Source of the DNA: Tepidiphilus margaritifer DSM 15129
Lineage (GTDB): Bacteria > Pseudomonadota > Gammaproteobacteria > Burkholderiales > Rhodocyclaceae
Length of the DNA: 64,000 nucleotides
Assembly: GCF_000425565.1 (NCBI RefSeq)
Contig: NZ_AUDR01000013.1
Location: forward strand, 1 to 64,000
Direction of reading: 5' to 3'
A program made the translations under genes and the position numbers. Below, in pieces: positions 1-7,980 of the stretch. The notes under the pieces were generated by a model. It saw only the letters and a program-made list of their open reading frames with translations, had not been told where the DNA came from and did not search any database. Positions within the stretch are counted from its first letter, which is position 1. Each line of letters starts with the position of its first letter.

Positions 1-8
1 CCCTCTGT

Positions 9-24
9 GTCAGAATAGTTGTCG
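9..24. repeat. Left terminal inverted repeat of the IS3-family element
   Basis: GTCAGAATAGTTGTCG at the left end. It matches the reverse complement of 1639-1654 except for two adjacent swapped bases (GA versus AG). Confidence 0.75.
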
Positions 25-68
25 TCTCGATAGATCCTGAAACCAGAGGGCGACAAAGGAAGAACGAA

Positions 69-545
69 GTGGCCAGATACGGACAGTCCTTCAAGGACAG
101 GGCGGTTGCACGGCTGTTGCCGCCAGAAAGTGTCGCGGTGCAGACGCTGGCGCGAGAGCTGAGCATTTCAGCTGCGACGCTAGCGCGCTGGCGAGCCGAG
201 GCGCTCTCCCAGCCCGTTGGCGAGCGGGGCTGGAGTGCGGGGGCCCGATTCGAAGCGGTGCTCTCGACCGCCGCGATGGACGAGGCGAGCAAAGGGGCCT
301 GGTGCCGCGAGCATGGCGTGTATCCCCAGACGCTCGAGCAATGGCGCACCGCCGCCCTGCAGGCGCTCGATGAGCCCGAGGAAGTCGCACGGCAGGCTCT
401 GCGGGAGAAGAAGGCCGAGCGGGGTCGCATCAAGGAACTCGAGCGCGACCTGCGCCGCAAGGAAAAGGCGCTGGCCGAAGCGGCAGCGTTGCTGGTGCTA
501 TCAAAAAAGCTCGAAGCGATCTTCCCCAAGGACGAGGACGCATGA
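69..545 (+). CDS. IS3-family transposase OrfA (helix-turn-helix subunit)
   Basis: 158 aa from a GTG start preceded by a purine-rich AAGG stretch. The N-terminal half carries helix-turn-helix segments (SFKDRAVARLL, then LSISAATLARW, and a second HTH-like repeat near residues 60-95). The C-terminal third is a charged coiled coil ending in a leucine-rich tail, as in IS3 OrfA proteins, where this part mediates pairing with OrfAB. The stop overlaps the next ATG as ATGA, so OrfB can be made by translational coupling rather than only by the programmed -1 frameshift usual in the family. I did not find an obvious slippery A6G-type heptamer at the junction. Confidence 0.85.
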   Translation: MARYGQSFKDRAVARLLPPESVAVQTLARELSISAATLARWRAEALSQPVGERGWSAGARFEAVLSTAAMDEASKGAWCREHGVYPQTLEQWRTAALQALDEPEEVARQALREKKAERGRIKELERDLRRKEKALAEAAALLVLSKKLEAIFPKDEDA

Positions 546-1624
546 TCGGCCTGGAAGATCGCCAAACACTGGTCCGACACATCGATGAGGCACACGCAGC
601 CGGCGCGCGCCTACGCCCGGCCTGCGAGGTCGCAGGCATGACGCTGCGCACCCTGCAGCGCTGGAAAGCGCAGGAAGGACTGCGCCAGGGGGACCGCAGG
701 CCCCTGGCAAAGCGTGCGCAGCCGGCGCATGCGCTCAGCGACGAAGAACGGGCGAGGATCCAGGCGTTGGCCAACGAGCCCCGTTTCGCCGACCAACCCC
801 CGGCGCGCATCGTCCCCACGCTGGCCGACGAGGGCGTCTATCTTGCCAGCGAATCGAGCTTTCAGCGCGTGCTGCGTGCCCACGGACAAACCCGTCACCG
901 TGGGCGCAGCCGTGCGCCGCAGCGCACGCGAGCGCCGACGACGCACGTAGCCAGCGCCCCCGGACAAGTGTGGTGCTGGGACATGACCTACCTGCCCACC
1001 CACGTGAAGGGGCAGTGGTTCTACCTGTATCTGATCATGGATCTGTACAGCCGCAAGATCGTCGGCTGGGAGATTCATGCCACCGATGAGGCAGAACACG
1101 CGGTGAGCCTGCTCAAGCGCACCGCGTTGGCCGAAGGCCTCCACGCCCTGCCGGAAAAACCCGTGCTGCACGGCGACAACGGCAGCACGCTCAAGGCCAC
1201 CACGGTGTTGGCGATGCTGCACTGGCTGGGGATCAAGCCCTCATACTCTCGCCCCAGGGTGTCCGACGACAACGCCTTCGTCGAATCGCTCTTCAAAACG
1301 GCGAAGTACCGCCCCGAATTCCCGGCGCGCGGCTTCGCCAGCCTGGACGAAGCCCGCCAGTGGGGACAGCACTTCGTGCACTGGTACAACGTCGAGCATC
1401 GCCACAGCGGCCTGCGCTACGTCACCCCCGCCCAGCGACATGCAGGGGAAGACCACGCGATCCTGGCGGCACGGCACCAGACCTATCTGCAAGCCCGCGA
1501 ACGTCACCCGGCACGCTGGTCCGGGCAGACACGGGACTGGACACCGATCGGGGCCGTCACGCTCAACCCGGAACGGGACAGCGTCGTTCGGGACTCTACC
1601 CAAGCTGAAATAGAAGGCAGGTGA
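542..1624 (+). CDS. IS3-family transposase OrfB (DDE integrase core)
   Basis: 360 aa. The N-terminal region has an HTH_21-like segment. The rve integrase core holds the catalytic triad at about D147 (CWDMTY), D212 (HGDNGS) and E248 (AFVESL), with the DD-35-E spacing expected for IS3 elements. The C-terminal motif [17 protein letters not shown] is also family-typical. No internal stop or frameshift is visible, so the element may still be active. It starts at the ATG overlapping the orfA stop. Confidence 0.9.
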   Translation: MIGLEDRQTLVRHIDEAHAAGARLRPACEVAGMTLRTLQRWKAQEGLRQGDRRPLAKRAQPAHALSDEERARIQALANEPRFADQPPARIVPTLADEGVYLASESSFQRVLRAHGQTRHRGRSRAPQRTRAPTTHVASAPGQVWCWDMTYLPTHVKGQWFYLYLIMDLYSRKIVGWEIHATDEAEHAVSLLKRTALAEGLHALPEKPVLHGDNGSTLKATTVLAMLHWLGIKPSYSRPRVSDDNAFVESLFKTAKYRPEFPARGFASLDEARQWGQHFVHWYNVEHRHSGLRYVTPAQRHAGEDHAILAARHQTYLQARERHPARWSGQTRDWTPIGAVTLNPERDSVVRDSTQAEIEGR

Positions 1625-1638
1625 TTGCATGAATCAGG

Positions 1639-1654
1639 CGACAACTATCTTGAC
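1639..1654. repeat. Right terminal inverted repeat of the IS3-family element
   Basis: CGACAACTATCTTGAC, the mate of the repeat at 9-24. It lies 14 bases beyond the orfB stop codon. Confidence 0.75.
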
Positions 1655-1913
1655 TTGTTCCGGCAGGCACGAACCGGTGCCGCAACGGCGCGGCGCCTGG
1701 GTGCCGCTGCGCGACGGCAGCGAAATCATCGGCGCCGTGCTGCGTACCCGCGTGGGCGTGCATCCGGTCTACGTCTCCATCGGCCATCGCGTGAGCCTCG
1801 AGCGCGCCGTAGACTGGGTGATGGCCTGCACCACGCGCTACCGCCTGCCGGAGACCGCCCGCGCCGCCCACGCGCTCGCTTCGGGGACTGTCCGGAAGCG
1901 GGGAATGAGATAA
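1655..1913 (+). pseudogene. nfi: Endonuclease V (deoxyinosine 3'-endonuclease) C-terminal fragment, cut by the IS
   Basis: The frame running from the IS end to TAA at 1911-1913 encodes about 85 residues with the conserved C-terminal part of endonuclease [39 protein letters not shown] and [15 protein letters not shown]. Endonuclease V (about 220-240 aa) nicks DNA next to deaminated adenine. The N-terminal catalytic Asp/Glu residues are missing here because the IS3-family element lies at the break. The 5' half should be found left of this window. The fragment's nominal ATG at 1629 lies inside the IS. Identification is by recalled family sequence. Confidence 0.8.
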
Positions 1914-1976
1914 CGGGTCGTGGAACGTCATTTGCAGGAGATCATCGATGCCTGGCACAAGCACTTCGACCGTTGA
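1914..1976 (+). pseudogene. DUF4160-type protein, 3' terminal remnant only
   Basis: About 20 codons in frame with the TGA at 1974-1976 read RVVERHLQEIIDAWHKHFDR. This resembles the C-terminus of small DUF4160 proteins, which usually end in a run like EAW-(H/Y)-x-(Y/F)-F. An in-frame TAA at 1911 closes the frame upstream and no start exists, so only the tail is left. DUF4160 genes commonly precede DUF2442 genes, and a DUF2442 gene overlaps this remnant by 29 bases, which supports the reading. The nfi tail and this tail are directly joined, implying a deletion. Confidence 0.55.
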
Positions 1977-2220
1977 AGTGACACATATTTCCAAAAATGG
2001 CTTTTGGTTGCTCCTCGACGAAGAAGAATTGATGCTTCCCTTCGCGAATTTTCCTTGGTTCAAAAAGGCGAGCGTCGAGCAAATCTGCGACGTGGAAAGG
2101 CCAAGCCCCAATCACCTCTATTGGCCGAAACTCGATATCGATCTGTCCATCGAGTCCATTCGCCATCCGGAGAATTTTCCTCTGGTCTCGAGAGCGAACG
2201 AGTTTATCGAAAAAGCATAA
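1948..2220 (+). CDS. DUF2442 domain protein
   Basis: 90 aa. The core (VTHISKNGFWLLLDEEELMLPFANFPWF, then VERPSPNHLYWPKLDIDLSIESIRHPE) matches the DUF2442 family, small proteins of unknown function usually encoded right after a DUF4160 protein and often found in toxin-antitoxin-rich accessory DNA. The ATG at 1948 overlaps the DUF4160 remnant. GTG at 1978 is an alternative start that removes only the variable N-terminus. It appears full length, although its partner is destroyed. No function is assigned. Confidence 0.75.
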   Translation: MPGTSTSTVEVTHISKNGFWLLLDEEELMLPFANFPWFKKASVEQICDVERPSPNHLYWPKLDIDLSIESIRHPENFPLVSRANEFIEKA

Positions 2221-2294
2221 ATAGGGATTGCGAACAAGTCTCTGGCGACGATAGGTGGGTGCCTCTGGGCGCTGACTTTCAGTCCGCGCCGTTT

Positions 2295-2459
2295 TCACTC
2301 GGCGCCGAGCGGGCCATCGTTGGCAATGAGCAACAGCATCACCTCTTTGAGCCGACGCAGATCATAGCGCCTTGATCGGCTCAGTCGCTCCCGATCCTGG
2401 CGAAACGCGCGCGTATAGTCGGCCGCTCGCGGTGGCCTGGTCCGCTTACTGGTAGGCGG
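2295..2459 (-). pseudogene. YafQ/RelE-family toxin remnant
   Basis: On the minus strand the frame encodes SKRTRPPRAADYTRAFRQD followed by RERLSRSRRYDLRRLKEV and MLLLIANDGPLGAE, then TGA at 2297-2295. This corresponds to the N-terminal half of YafQ-like mRNA interferases (about 90-100 aa). The C-terminal half, with the GEWxxHRECHxxxDxLLIY region containing catalytic His and Asp, is absent. No ATG or GTG is found at the expected start next to the antitoxin stop. It is therefore a decayed toxin and should be inactive. The upstream boundary is approximate because it runs into the antitoxin frame. Confidence 0.65.
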
Positions 2460-2589
2460 TTTCTTCGAGGTCGTCGAAGAGCACCTCGGCGGAGGAAAAA
2501 CGGGCTCGCCGGGTCTGTCGTATCGCCCGGGCTTCGGCCATCGCTTCGCGTGTGGCTGTGTTGGGCACTTTCAGTTCCAGGGGACTTAT
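2446..2589 (-). pseudogene. RelB/DinJ-family antitoxin, start codon missing
   Basis: The minus-strand frame encodes LELKVPNTATREAMAEARAI, RQTRRARFSSAEVLFDDLEE and TAYQ, then TAA. This is typical of a RelB/DinJ antitoxin C-terminal region that pairs with YafQ-like toxins. The open frame continues upstream but contains no ATG. The best-placed candidate is ATA at 2589-2587, shortly after a GGGAG, so either a mutated start or a truncation is likely; CTG at 2580 is another possibility. The toxin remnant follows immediately, giving the antitoxin-toxin gene order of this family. The pair looks dead. Confidence 0.6.
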
Positions 2590-2709
2590 TGCTCCCGTTC
2601 TCTGTTGTGACTGATAAATTCTTTTAGATTATATAAAACTGCAAAAAATGTGCTTCTACCGACTATGTTGCCTCGTTACCATGGGGTCATCATCAGTCGG
2701 GAGATCGCC

Positions 2710-3708
2710 ATGCGTTTCACACCTCGTTCGCTCTTTCTCGCCGCCGCGGCGGCCTTGGCGCTGGGCAGCGCGCGTGCCGACGTGTCGCTGCTCAACGTCT
2801 CGTACGATCCCACACGGGAGTTCTACCAAGCCTATAATGCCGCCTTCGCGCGCCACTGGAAAGAGCGCACCGGGGAGACGGTGACGGTTCGCCAGTCGCA
2901 CGGCGGCTCGGGCAAGCAGGCGCTGGCGGTGATCCATGGGCTGGAGGCCGACGTCGTCACCCTGGCGCTGGGTTACGACATCGATGCCATTGCCCAGGCG
3001 GGCAAGCTCGCCCCCGACTGGCAGCAGCGCCTGCCGCAGCGCAGCGCCCCCTACACTTCGACCATCGTCTTCCTCGTGCGCAAGGGCAATCCCAAGGCCA
3101 TCCGCGACTGGGACGATCTCGTCAAAGGTGACGTCTCCGTCATCACGCCCAACCCCAAGACTTCCGGCGGGGCGCGCTGGAACTACCTCGCGGCGCTCGC
3201 CTGGGCGCACAAGCGCTGGCCCGGCGATGAGCGCAAGGCCACCGACTATTTGCGCGAACTCTATCGCCGCGTGGCCGTGCTCGACGCCGGCGCCCGCGGC
3301 GCCACCAACACCTTCGTCCAGCGTGGCCTGGGCGACGTGCTGCTTGCCTGGGAAAACGAAGCCTTCCTTGCCCTGCAGGAATCCGGGCCGGATGCCTTCG
3401 AGATCGTCGTTCCGTCGGTGTCCGTGCTCGCCGAGCCGCCGGTGGCGGTAGTCGACAGCGTCGTCGCGCGACGTGGCACCGCCGAGATCGCCCGCGCCTA
3501 CCTCGAATACCTCTATTCCCCGGAGGGCCAGCGCCTCGCGGCCAAGCACTACTACCGCCCTGTCTATCCCCAATACGCCGACCCGGCCGACCTCGCCCGT
3601 TTTCCCAAGCTCGAACTGCTGACGATCGAGGATTTCGGCGGTTGGCAAAAAGTGCAGCAGGAGCATTTCGCTGACGGCGGCGTGTTCGACCGCATCGTGG
3701 CGAAGTGA
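2710..3708 (+). CDS. sbp: Periplasmic sulfate-binding protein, copy 1
   Basis: 332 aa with a cleavable signal peptide (about residues 1-23, ending SARA). The mature protein has Sbp/CysP hallmarks: [14 protein letters not shown], the substrate-loop [24 protein letters not shown], and C-terminal FGGWxxxQxxHFADGG. It binds sulfate or thiosulfate for a CysTWA-type importer. The next genes are sulfonate-uptake genes, and there is no cysTWA in this operon. The 12035 paralog is followed by those permease genes, so copy 1 may deliver to that transporter. I chose ATG 2710 because it gives the signal peptide. The AT-rich upstream region (2620-2650) probably holds the promoter. Confidence 0.9.
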   Translation: MRFTPRSLFLAAAAALALGSARADVSLLNVSYDPTREFYQAYNAAFARHWKERTGETVTVRQSHGGSGKQALAVIHGLEADVVTLALGYDIDAIAQAGKLAPDWQQRLPQRSAPYTSTIVFLVRKGNPKAIRDWDDLVKGDVSVITPNPKTSGGARWNYLAALAWAHKRWPGDERKATDYLRELYRRVAVLDAGARGATNTFVQRGLGDVLLAWENEAFLALQESGPDAFEIVVPSVSVLAEPPVAVVDSVVARRGTAEIARAYLEYLYSPEGQRLAAKHYYRPVYPQYADPADLARFPKLELLTIEDFGGWQKVQQEHFADGGVFDRIVAK

Positions 3709-3719
3709 GGAGAGCGAAC

Positions 3720-4676
3720 ATGAATCCCGTTTCCCGCCGTACTGTCCTGAAAACGCTCTTCGTCTCGGCCGCGCTCGCCCTGGGGCCAACGCGCTTCGTT
3801 CGAGCACAGACCCCGGGCGAATTGCGCCTGGGGTGGCAAAAGGGCGGCGTTCTTGCCGTGATGCGTGCCCGCGGCACGCTCGATCGTGCTCTGGCGCAGC
3901 GCGGTGTGGGCGTTCGCTGGATCGAATTCCCCGCCGGACCGCAGATGCTGGAGGCCCTTGCTGTCGGCAGCATCGATCTTGGCGGGGTGGGCGAGACGCC
4001 CCCCGTGTTCTCGCAGGCCGCAGGAGCCGAGTTGCGTTACGTCGCCAACCATCCTCCTTCCCCCCGCGCGGAAGCGTTGCTCGTGCCGCAGGATTCCCCT
4101 CTGCGCACGGTGGCCCAACTCGCCGGCAAGCGGGTGGTGCTCAACAAGGGGTCCAACGTCCACTACCTCTTGCTGCGCCTGCTGGAGAACGCCGGGCTGT
4201 CTTACCGTGACGTGAAGACCGTCTTCCTTCCCCCGGCCGATGCCCGTTCCGCCTTCGAGCGCGGTGCCGTCGATGCCTGGGTGATTTGGGAACCCTTCGC
4301 CAGCGCGGCTGAAGTGCAGATCGGCGCCCGGCGGCTGGCCGATGCCACGGGCGCGGCGGCCAATCACAATTTCATGATCGCCACCCGCGCCTTCACCGAA
4401 AACGCCCCGGATCTGCTGCGCCAAGTGCTCGGAGCCTTGCAGGAAGAGTGCCGCTGGATCGGGGTACACGTCGACGAATCCGCCCGCATCGCCGCGCCAC
4501 AGCTGGGACTTTCCACCGAAATCGTCCAGCGGGCATTCCAGAATTATGCCTTTGGCCTCGAATGGCCGCTCTCCGAATCCGTCGTGCAGAACCAGCAACG
4601 TATCGCTGACGCCTTCCGCGCCTTGGGGCTGCTGCCCCGGCCGGTGAGCGTGCGCGACGTCGTCTGGGCCGGCTGA
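3720..4676 (+). CDS. ssuA: Aliphatic sulfonate ABC transporter, substrate-binding protein
   Basis: 318 aa, SsuA/TauA-like. The N-terminus SRRTVLKTLF resembles a twin-arginine signal, with likely cleavage after FVRA near residue 29. Family features include LRLGWQKGGVLAVMRARGTL, FPAGPQMLEALAVGSIDLGGVGETPP, and IWEPFASAAE in the second lobe. It captures organosulfonates in the periplasm for SsuBC. A strong GAGGAGAG precedes the ATG at 3720, which is 11 bases past the sbp stop, so the two are co-transcribed. Confidence 0.9.
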   Translation: MNPVSRRTVLKTLFVSAALALGPTRFVRAQTPGELRLGWQKGGVLAVMRARGTLDRALAQRGVGVRWIEFPAGPQMLEALAVGSIDLGGVGETPPVFSQAAGAELRYVANHPPSPRAEALLVPQDSPLRTVAQLAGKRVVLNKGSNVHYLLLRLLENAGLSYRDVKTVFLPPADARSAFERGAVDAWVIWEPFASAAEVQIGARRLADATGAAANHNFMIATRAFTENAPDLLRQVLGALQEECRWIGVHVDESARIAAPQLGLSTEIVQRAFQNYAFGLEWPLSESVVQNQQRIADAFRALGLLPRPVSVRDVVWAG

Positions 4677-4708
4677 TCCTTTTTTCTCACCACCACTCGG
4701 AGTACATC

Positions 4709-5584
4709 ATGTCCAAACCGCAGAGCTTCGTTCCTTCCTATACCCGACTCGCGCTCGAACCCTATACGCCCAACATCGGCGCGATCGTCCACGACCTGCA
4801 GCTCGCCGACGCTATCCAGGACGAGATCACCCGCGACGAGTTGCGCCGGGCGCTGGCCGAATACGAAGTCCTCTTCTTCCGTGACCAGGCACTCACCCCC
4901 GAGCAGCAGACGGAAGTCGCCCGCATCTTTGGTGACCCCGACAAGGCCAAAGCCTTCTTTCCGCGCCACGAGCGCATCGCCTCGATCGAGGTGATCGAGG
5001 CCAAGCCCGGCGGTCACGTCTATCGTACCGACCAGTGGCATACGGACATCACCTTCTCGTCCAATCCGCCCACCGGCACCGTGCTCTACGCCAAAGTCAT
5101 TCCCCCTGCCGGCGGGGATACCCTCTGGACCAGCGCCACCAAGGTCTACGAATCCCTCTCCCCGGGCCTGCAAGCCGAACTGGAAACGCTGCGCGCGGTG
5201 CACAGCTTCGAGCACAGCGGCTGGCCGAGCTTCTTCCTCTCCCAACCCGACGGTGAGGCGCTCTACCGCAAGGCCCGCGCCGAACACCTGCCCGTGGTGC
5301 ACCCCGTGGTGCAAACCCATCCCATTACCGGTAAGAAACTTGTCTACGTCAATCCCAATTTCACCGACCGCATCCTCGGCCTGTCGCGGCAGGAGAGCGA
5401 CGAACTGCTCGGATTTCTTTTCCGCCGCTTCGAGCGCCCGGAATTCCAGGCCCGGCTGCGCTGGGAACGGCATACCGTGGCCATTTGGGACAACCGCGCC
5501 ACCCAGCACTACGCCGCCAAGGACTACGGCAGTCACCACCGCCTGATGCACCGCATCACCTTCGGCGAAGACCGTGCTTTCTGA
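4709..5584 (+). CDS. tauD: TauD-family Fe(II)/2-oxoglutarate sulfonate dioxygenase
   Basis: 291 aa. TauD-type enzymes hydroxylate the carbon bearing the sulfonate and release sulfite, using Fe(II), O2 and 2-oxoglutarate. The facial triad is visible as H111 and D113 (WHTDITF) and H267 (ATQHYA), with the 2-oxoglutarate-binding Arg in HHRLMHRITFGE near residues 278-282. Length matches TauD/AtsK enzymes (about 280-300 aa). It lies between ssuA and ssuC, where many bacteria carry ssuD, so this dioxygenase may replace the FMN monooxygenase SsuD. Substrate (taurine versus other sulfonates or alkyl sulfates) cannot be told from sequence. Confidence 0.88.
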   Translation: MSKPQSFVPSYTRLALEPYTPNIGAIVHDLQLADAIQDEITRDELRRALAEYEVLFFRDQALTPEQQTEVARIFGDPDKAKAFFPRHERIASIEVIEAKPGGHVYRTDQWHTDITFSSNPPTGTVLYAKVIPPAGGDTLWTSATKVYESLSPGLQAELETLRAVHSFEHSGWPSFFLSQPDGEALYRKARAEHLPVVHPVVQTHPITGKKLVYVNPNFTDRILGLSRQESDELLGFLFRRFERPEFQARLRWERHTVAIWDNRATQHYAAKDYGSHHRLMHRITFGEDRAF

Positions 5585-5638
5585 CCCCGCCATCCTTCCC
5601 CGGCCGCGTGGCCGGGGAATCTGAGAGGAGAAGCTCCC

Positions 5639-6424
5639 ATGAGTGCGAACCCCGTGCGTACCCTGCTGGCCGAACGTGCCGTCCCCTGGATGCTGCCCCT
5701 GCTGCTGCTCGGTTGCTGGCAGATGGCTGCCTCCTCCGGCTGGATCTCCACGCGGGTGGCTCCTTCGCCCGCCGCGGTGGCGGCTGCCGGCTGGGCCCTG
5801 CTCGCGGACGGCACCCTCTTTCAGCATCTCCTGGCCAGCAGTCGGCGCGCCGTGGCCGGATTCCTCATCGGCGGCGGCATCGGACTGTTGCTGGGGCTGC
5901 TATGCGGCGGTGTTCGTGGCTGCGAGCGCCTGCTCGACACCTCCGTACAGATGATCCGCAACGTGCCGCACCTCGCCCTCATTCCCCTGGTGATCTTGTG
6001 GTTTGGCATCGACGAAGGCGCCAAACTCTTTCTCGTCGCCCTGGGCGTATTCTTCCCCATCTACCTCAACACCTTTCACGGCATTCGCGGCGTCGATCCC
6101 ACTCTCGTGGAGATGGGCCGATCCTATGGCCTGCGCGGTTGGACACTCTTTCGTCATGTGATGCTGCCCGGTGCCTTGCCCTCCCTGCTCGTGGGCGTGC
6201 GCTTCGCGCTGGGCTGGATGTGGCTGACCCTCATCGTCGCCGAGACCATCGCCGCCAACGACGGCATCGGCTACCTCGCCATGAACGCACGCGAATTCAT
6301 GCGTACCGACGTCGTGGTGCTCGCCATCCTTCTCTACGCCCTTCTCGGCAAACTCGCCGACCTTGGCGCGCGCGGCCTGGAACGCATCCTCCTGCCTTGG
6401 CGTCCCGCCAATGCCCCCCATTGA
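5639..6424 (+). CDS. ssuC: Sulfonate ABC transporter permease
   Basis: 261 aa, about six transmembrane helices, BPD_transp_1 fold. The EAA loop is [24 protein letters not shown], where SsuB docks. GAGGAGAAG lies just before the ATG at 5639. It forms the inner-membrane channel for substrates captured by the SsuA encoded upstream, and is followed closely by ssuB. Confidence 0.9.
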   Translation: MSANPVRTLLAERAVPWMLPLLLLGCWQMAASSGWISTRVAPSPAAVAAAGWALLADGTLFQHLLASSRRAVAGFLIGGGIGLLLGLLCGGVRGCERLLDTSVQMIRNVPHLALIPLVILWFGIDEGAKLFLVALGVFFPIYLNTFHGIRGVDPTLVEMGRSYGLRGWTLFRHVMLPGALPSLLVGVRFALGWMWLTLIVAETIAANDGIGYLAMNAREFMRTDVVVLAILLYALLGKLADLGARGLERILLPWRPANAPH

Positions 6425-6443
6425 TTCCCAGGAGAACGCCCGC

Positions 6444-7208
6444 ATGAACGCACGGCATCCTCGCGAAATCGAAATCGCTTCCGTCCAAGGGCTCGGCCTG
6501 CGGCTCGACGCCGTGGAAAAACACTACGGCCCACGCCGCGTGCTCTCCCATCTCGATCTGCACATCTCCCCCGGCCAGTTCGTCGCCATCGTCGGTCGCA
6601 GCGGCTGCGGCAAGAGCACCTTCCTGCGCCTGCTCGCCGGCCTGGAACGCCCCGACGGCGGCACCCTGCGCTTCGACGGCGTTCCGCCCGCATATCACCG
6701 CAACGCCATCCGGCTCATGTTTCAGGACGCCCGTCTGCTGCCGTGGAAACGCGTCGCCGACAACGTCGCCCTCGGCCTGGGCGGCGGACGCACCGCGGCA
6801 CGACGCACGGCCCTCGAGGCACTTGAACACGTCGGCCTTGCCGAGCGCGCCAACGAATGGCCCGGTCGCCTCTCCGGCGGCCAGCGCCAGCGCGTCGCCC
6901 TCGCCCGGGCGCTCGTTCACCGCCCGCGACTGCTGCTCCTCGACGAACCCTTCGGCGCGCTGGACGCCTTCACGCGCCTGGAGATGCACGCCCTCCTCGA
7001 GCGTTTGTGGCAGGAAGAGGGATTTACCGCCGTCCTCGTCACCCACGACGTCTCCGAGGCCGTCGCCCTGGCCAACCGGGTCATCCTGCTCGACGAGGGG
7101 AGCGTTGCACTCGATCTGCCCATCGAAATCCCCCGCCCGCGCGACCGCACGGAGGTGCGATTTGCGGAGCTGCAGCGGGTGATATTGAAAAGGGTTATGG
7201 GAGATTGA
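6444..7208 (+). CDS. ssuB: Sulfonate ABC transporter ATP-binding protein
   Basis: 254 aa from ATG 6444, which follows AGGAGA. Walker [10 protein letters not shown] (about 51-59), Q-loop in [10 protein letters not shown], signature LSGGQRQ (143-149), Walker B LLLLDEP and H-loop THD (H201). These are the nitrate/sulfonate/taurine ABC ATPase features. It is the last gene of the sbp-ssuA-tauD-ssuC-ssuB operon. Directly downstream the accessory patch begins with an attC site. Confidence 0.92.
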   Translation: MNARHPREIEIASVQGLGLRLDAVEKHYGPRRVLSHLDLHISPGQFVAIVGRSGCGKSTFLRLLAGLERPDGGTLRFDGVPPAYHRNAIRLMFQDARLLPWKRVADNVALGLGGGRTAARRTALEALEHVGLAERANEWPGRLSGGQRQRVALARALVHRPRLLLLDEPFGALDAFTRLEMHALLERLWQEEGFTAVLVTHDVSEAVALANRVILLDEGSVALDLPIEIPRPRDRTEVRFAELQRVILKRVMGD

Positions 7209-7322
7209 TTTTTTGTCGGACGTGGTTATGATGATGAAAAAACGCTGGAGATGTGGGGTGTCGTTTTCAGGACGATTACTATCTGCCAAGCCATGAATCA
7301 GCGCAGGCGTCCTGGATCTGAC

Positions 7323-7386
7323 ACCTAACCATTCGTTGCAGACGCAACGGCCCTGATGGGCCGCGGCCCGAACTTAAACGTTAGGT
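7323..7386 (+). repeat. Integron attC site (59-base element), isolated
   Basis: The outer boxes are ACCTAAC (7323-7329, fits R'' RYYYAAC) and GTTAGGT (7380-7386, fits R' GTTRRRY), and they are exact reverse complements. Between them are the typical CATTCGTT and CTTAAAC flanks and two internal hairpins (CGTTGC/GCAACG and GGCCC/GGGCC), giving 64 bases that fold as one imperfect palindrome. The site is directional, so a cassette recombined here would place the 7394 gene next. No integrase gene or second attC is visible in the window. Confidence 0.75.
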
Positions 7387-7393
7387 GATTTTC

Positions 7394-7813
7394 ATGCCAC
7401 TGCTTTCGCGTGCGGTCTTGCTCATGAGCGCAACCCTTTGCGGAGGGTTCTTCGCGCTCTCTGGCGCTGGGGTTTCGCGGGCTGCGGAACCTGAACAATT
7501 GTCGAACAGCATCCTTGTTTTTTGGTTTGTTGCCGGTGTGGCTTTGGCTATCCCGCTTTGGCTTCCAGCCATTGTTCCTCCGCGCTACCCACGTTTTTTG
7601 AAGGTCTGCCGCCGCGTATGCGCCGTTCTTCTCCTGTTCCCCACTTGGCTTTTTGGCACCATCGTGGGCAACAATGTCGGTCGCATTTTGTCCGGCTTCA
7701 GCTTCACGCCTATCGCTCTTGCTCAGGGCTTGGTTCTCACCGGCTGTTGCCTCGTCTGTCTATTTGTGCTGCTTTGGCCGGAGTTTTGTCGCCGTGCTGA
7801 GCGAACCCCCTAG
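7394..7813 (+). CDS. Small membrane protein of unknown function, possible integron cassette gene
   Basis: 139 aa. I do not recognise it. It has an N-terminal signal-like hydrophobic segment (LLMSATLCGGFFAL) followed by three further hydrophobic stretches (around ILVFWFVAGVALAIPLWL, VCAVLLLFPTWLFGTIVG and IALAQGLVLTGCCLVCLFVLLW), so an inner-membrane protein of about four helices is expected. The ATG at 7394 is only 7 bases after the attC core site, the spacing usual for cassette genes that rely on the attC end for translation. No attC is seen after its stop, so the cassette would be truncated or the association coincidental. Confidence 0.6.
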   Translation: MPLLSRAVLLMSATLCGGFFALSGAGVSRAAEPEQLSNSILVFWFVAGVALAIPLWLPAIVPPRYPRFLKVCRRVCAVLLLFPTWLFGTIVGNNVGRILSGFSFTPIALAQGLVLTGCCLVCLFVLLWPEFCRRAERTP

Positions 7814-7980
7814 GTGTCGGGTCCCGTAAGATTACGCGGTGTGTTTATGAAAGTTTTTATGAAAATGTCATTTTATGCTCGATGTCACGTGCTTGGCACG
7901 GTTCATCGAAGAGCACCAGTAGGTTCGAACCTTGGATGGTGCGCTGGGTCGCAGGGGCGCTCTTGACAGGCAAAGCAGTC
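7814..7980. other. Gene-free junction sequence
   Basis: No credible gene. It contains two near-identical TATGAAA(G/A)-type units at about 7848-7868 and an isolated GGTTCGAACC palindrome near 7923. A short minus-strand open stretch is not recognisable. It is probably leftover from rearrangements between the attC region and the HigA-like gene. Confidence 0.4.

Larger units (their letters stand above)
9..1654 (+). mobile_element. IS3-family insertion sequence, apparently intact
   Basis: About 1.65 kb bounded by imperfect inverted repeats at 9-24 and 1639-1654 (14 of 16 positions match) and carrying two overlapping transposase frames. It sits inside an endonuclease V gene, whose 3' part resumes immediately to the right. 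I see no convincing 3-5 bp target duplication, but only 8 bases of left flank are in the window. The exact outer base could be one position further out on each side, giving the TG...CA ends common in IS3 elements. Confidence 0.85.

Noticed and set aside
1-1662. Target-site duplication of the IS3-family element
   Set aside because: Bases flanking the two inverted repeats do not match in a 3-5 bp window; only 8 bases of left flank are visible.
2650-2709. Upstream start giving sbp copy 1 twenty extra residues
   Set aside because: The extension would bury the signal peptide; ATG 2710 gives a normal Sbp N-terminus.
7811-7860. Second attC after the putative cassette gene
   Set aside because: No RYYYAAC/GTTRRRY pair or foldable interior was found.
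7905-7950. tRNA-like T-arm (GGTTCGAACC)
   Set aside because: The palindrome is isolated; no acceptor stem, anticodon arm or D arm can be drawn around it on either strand.
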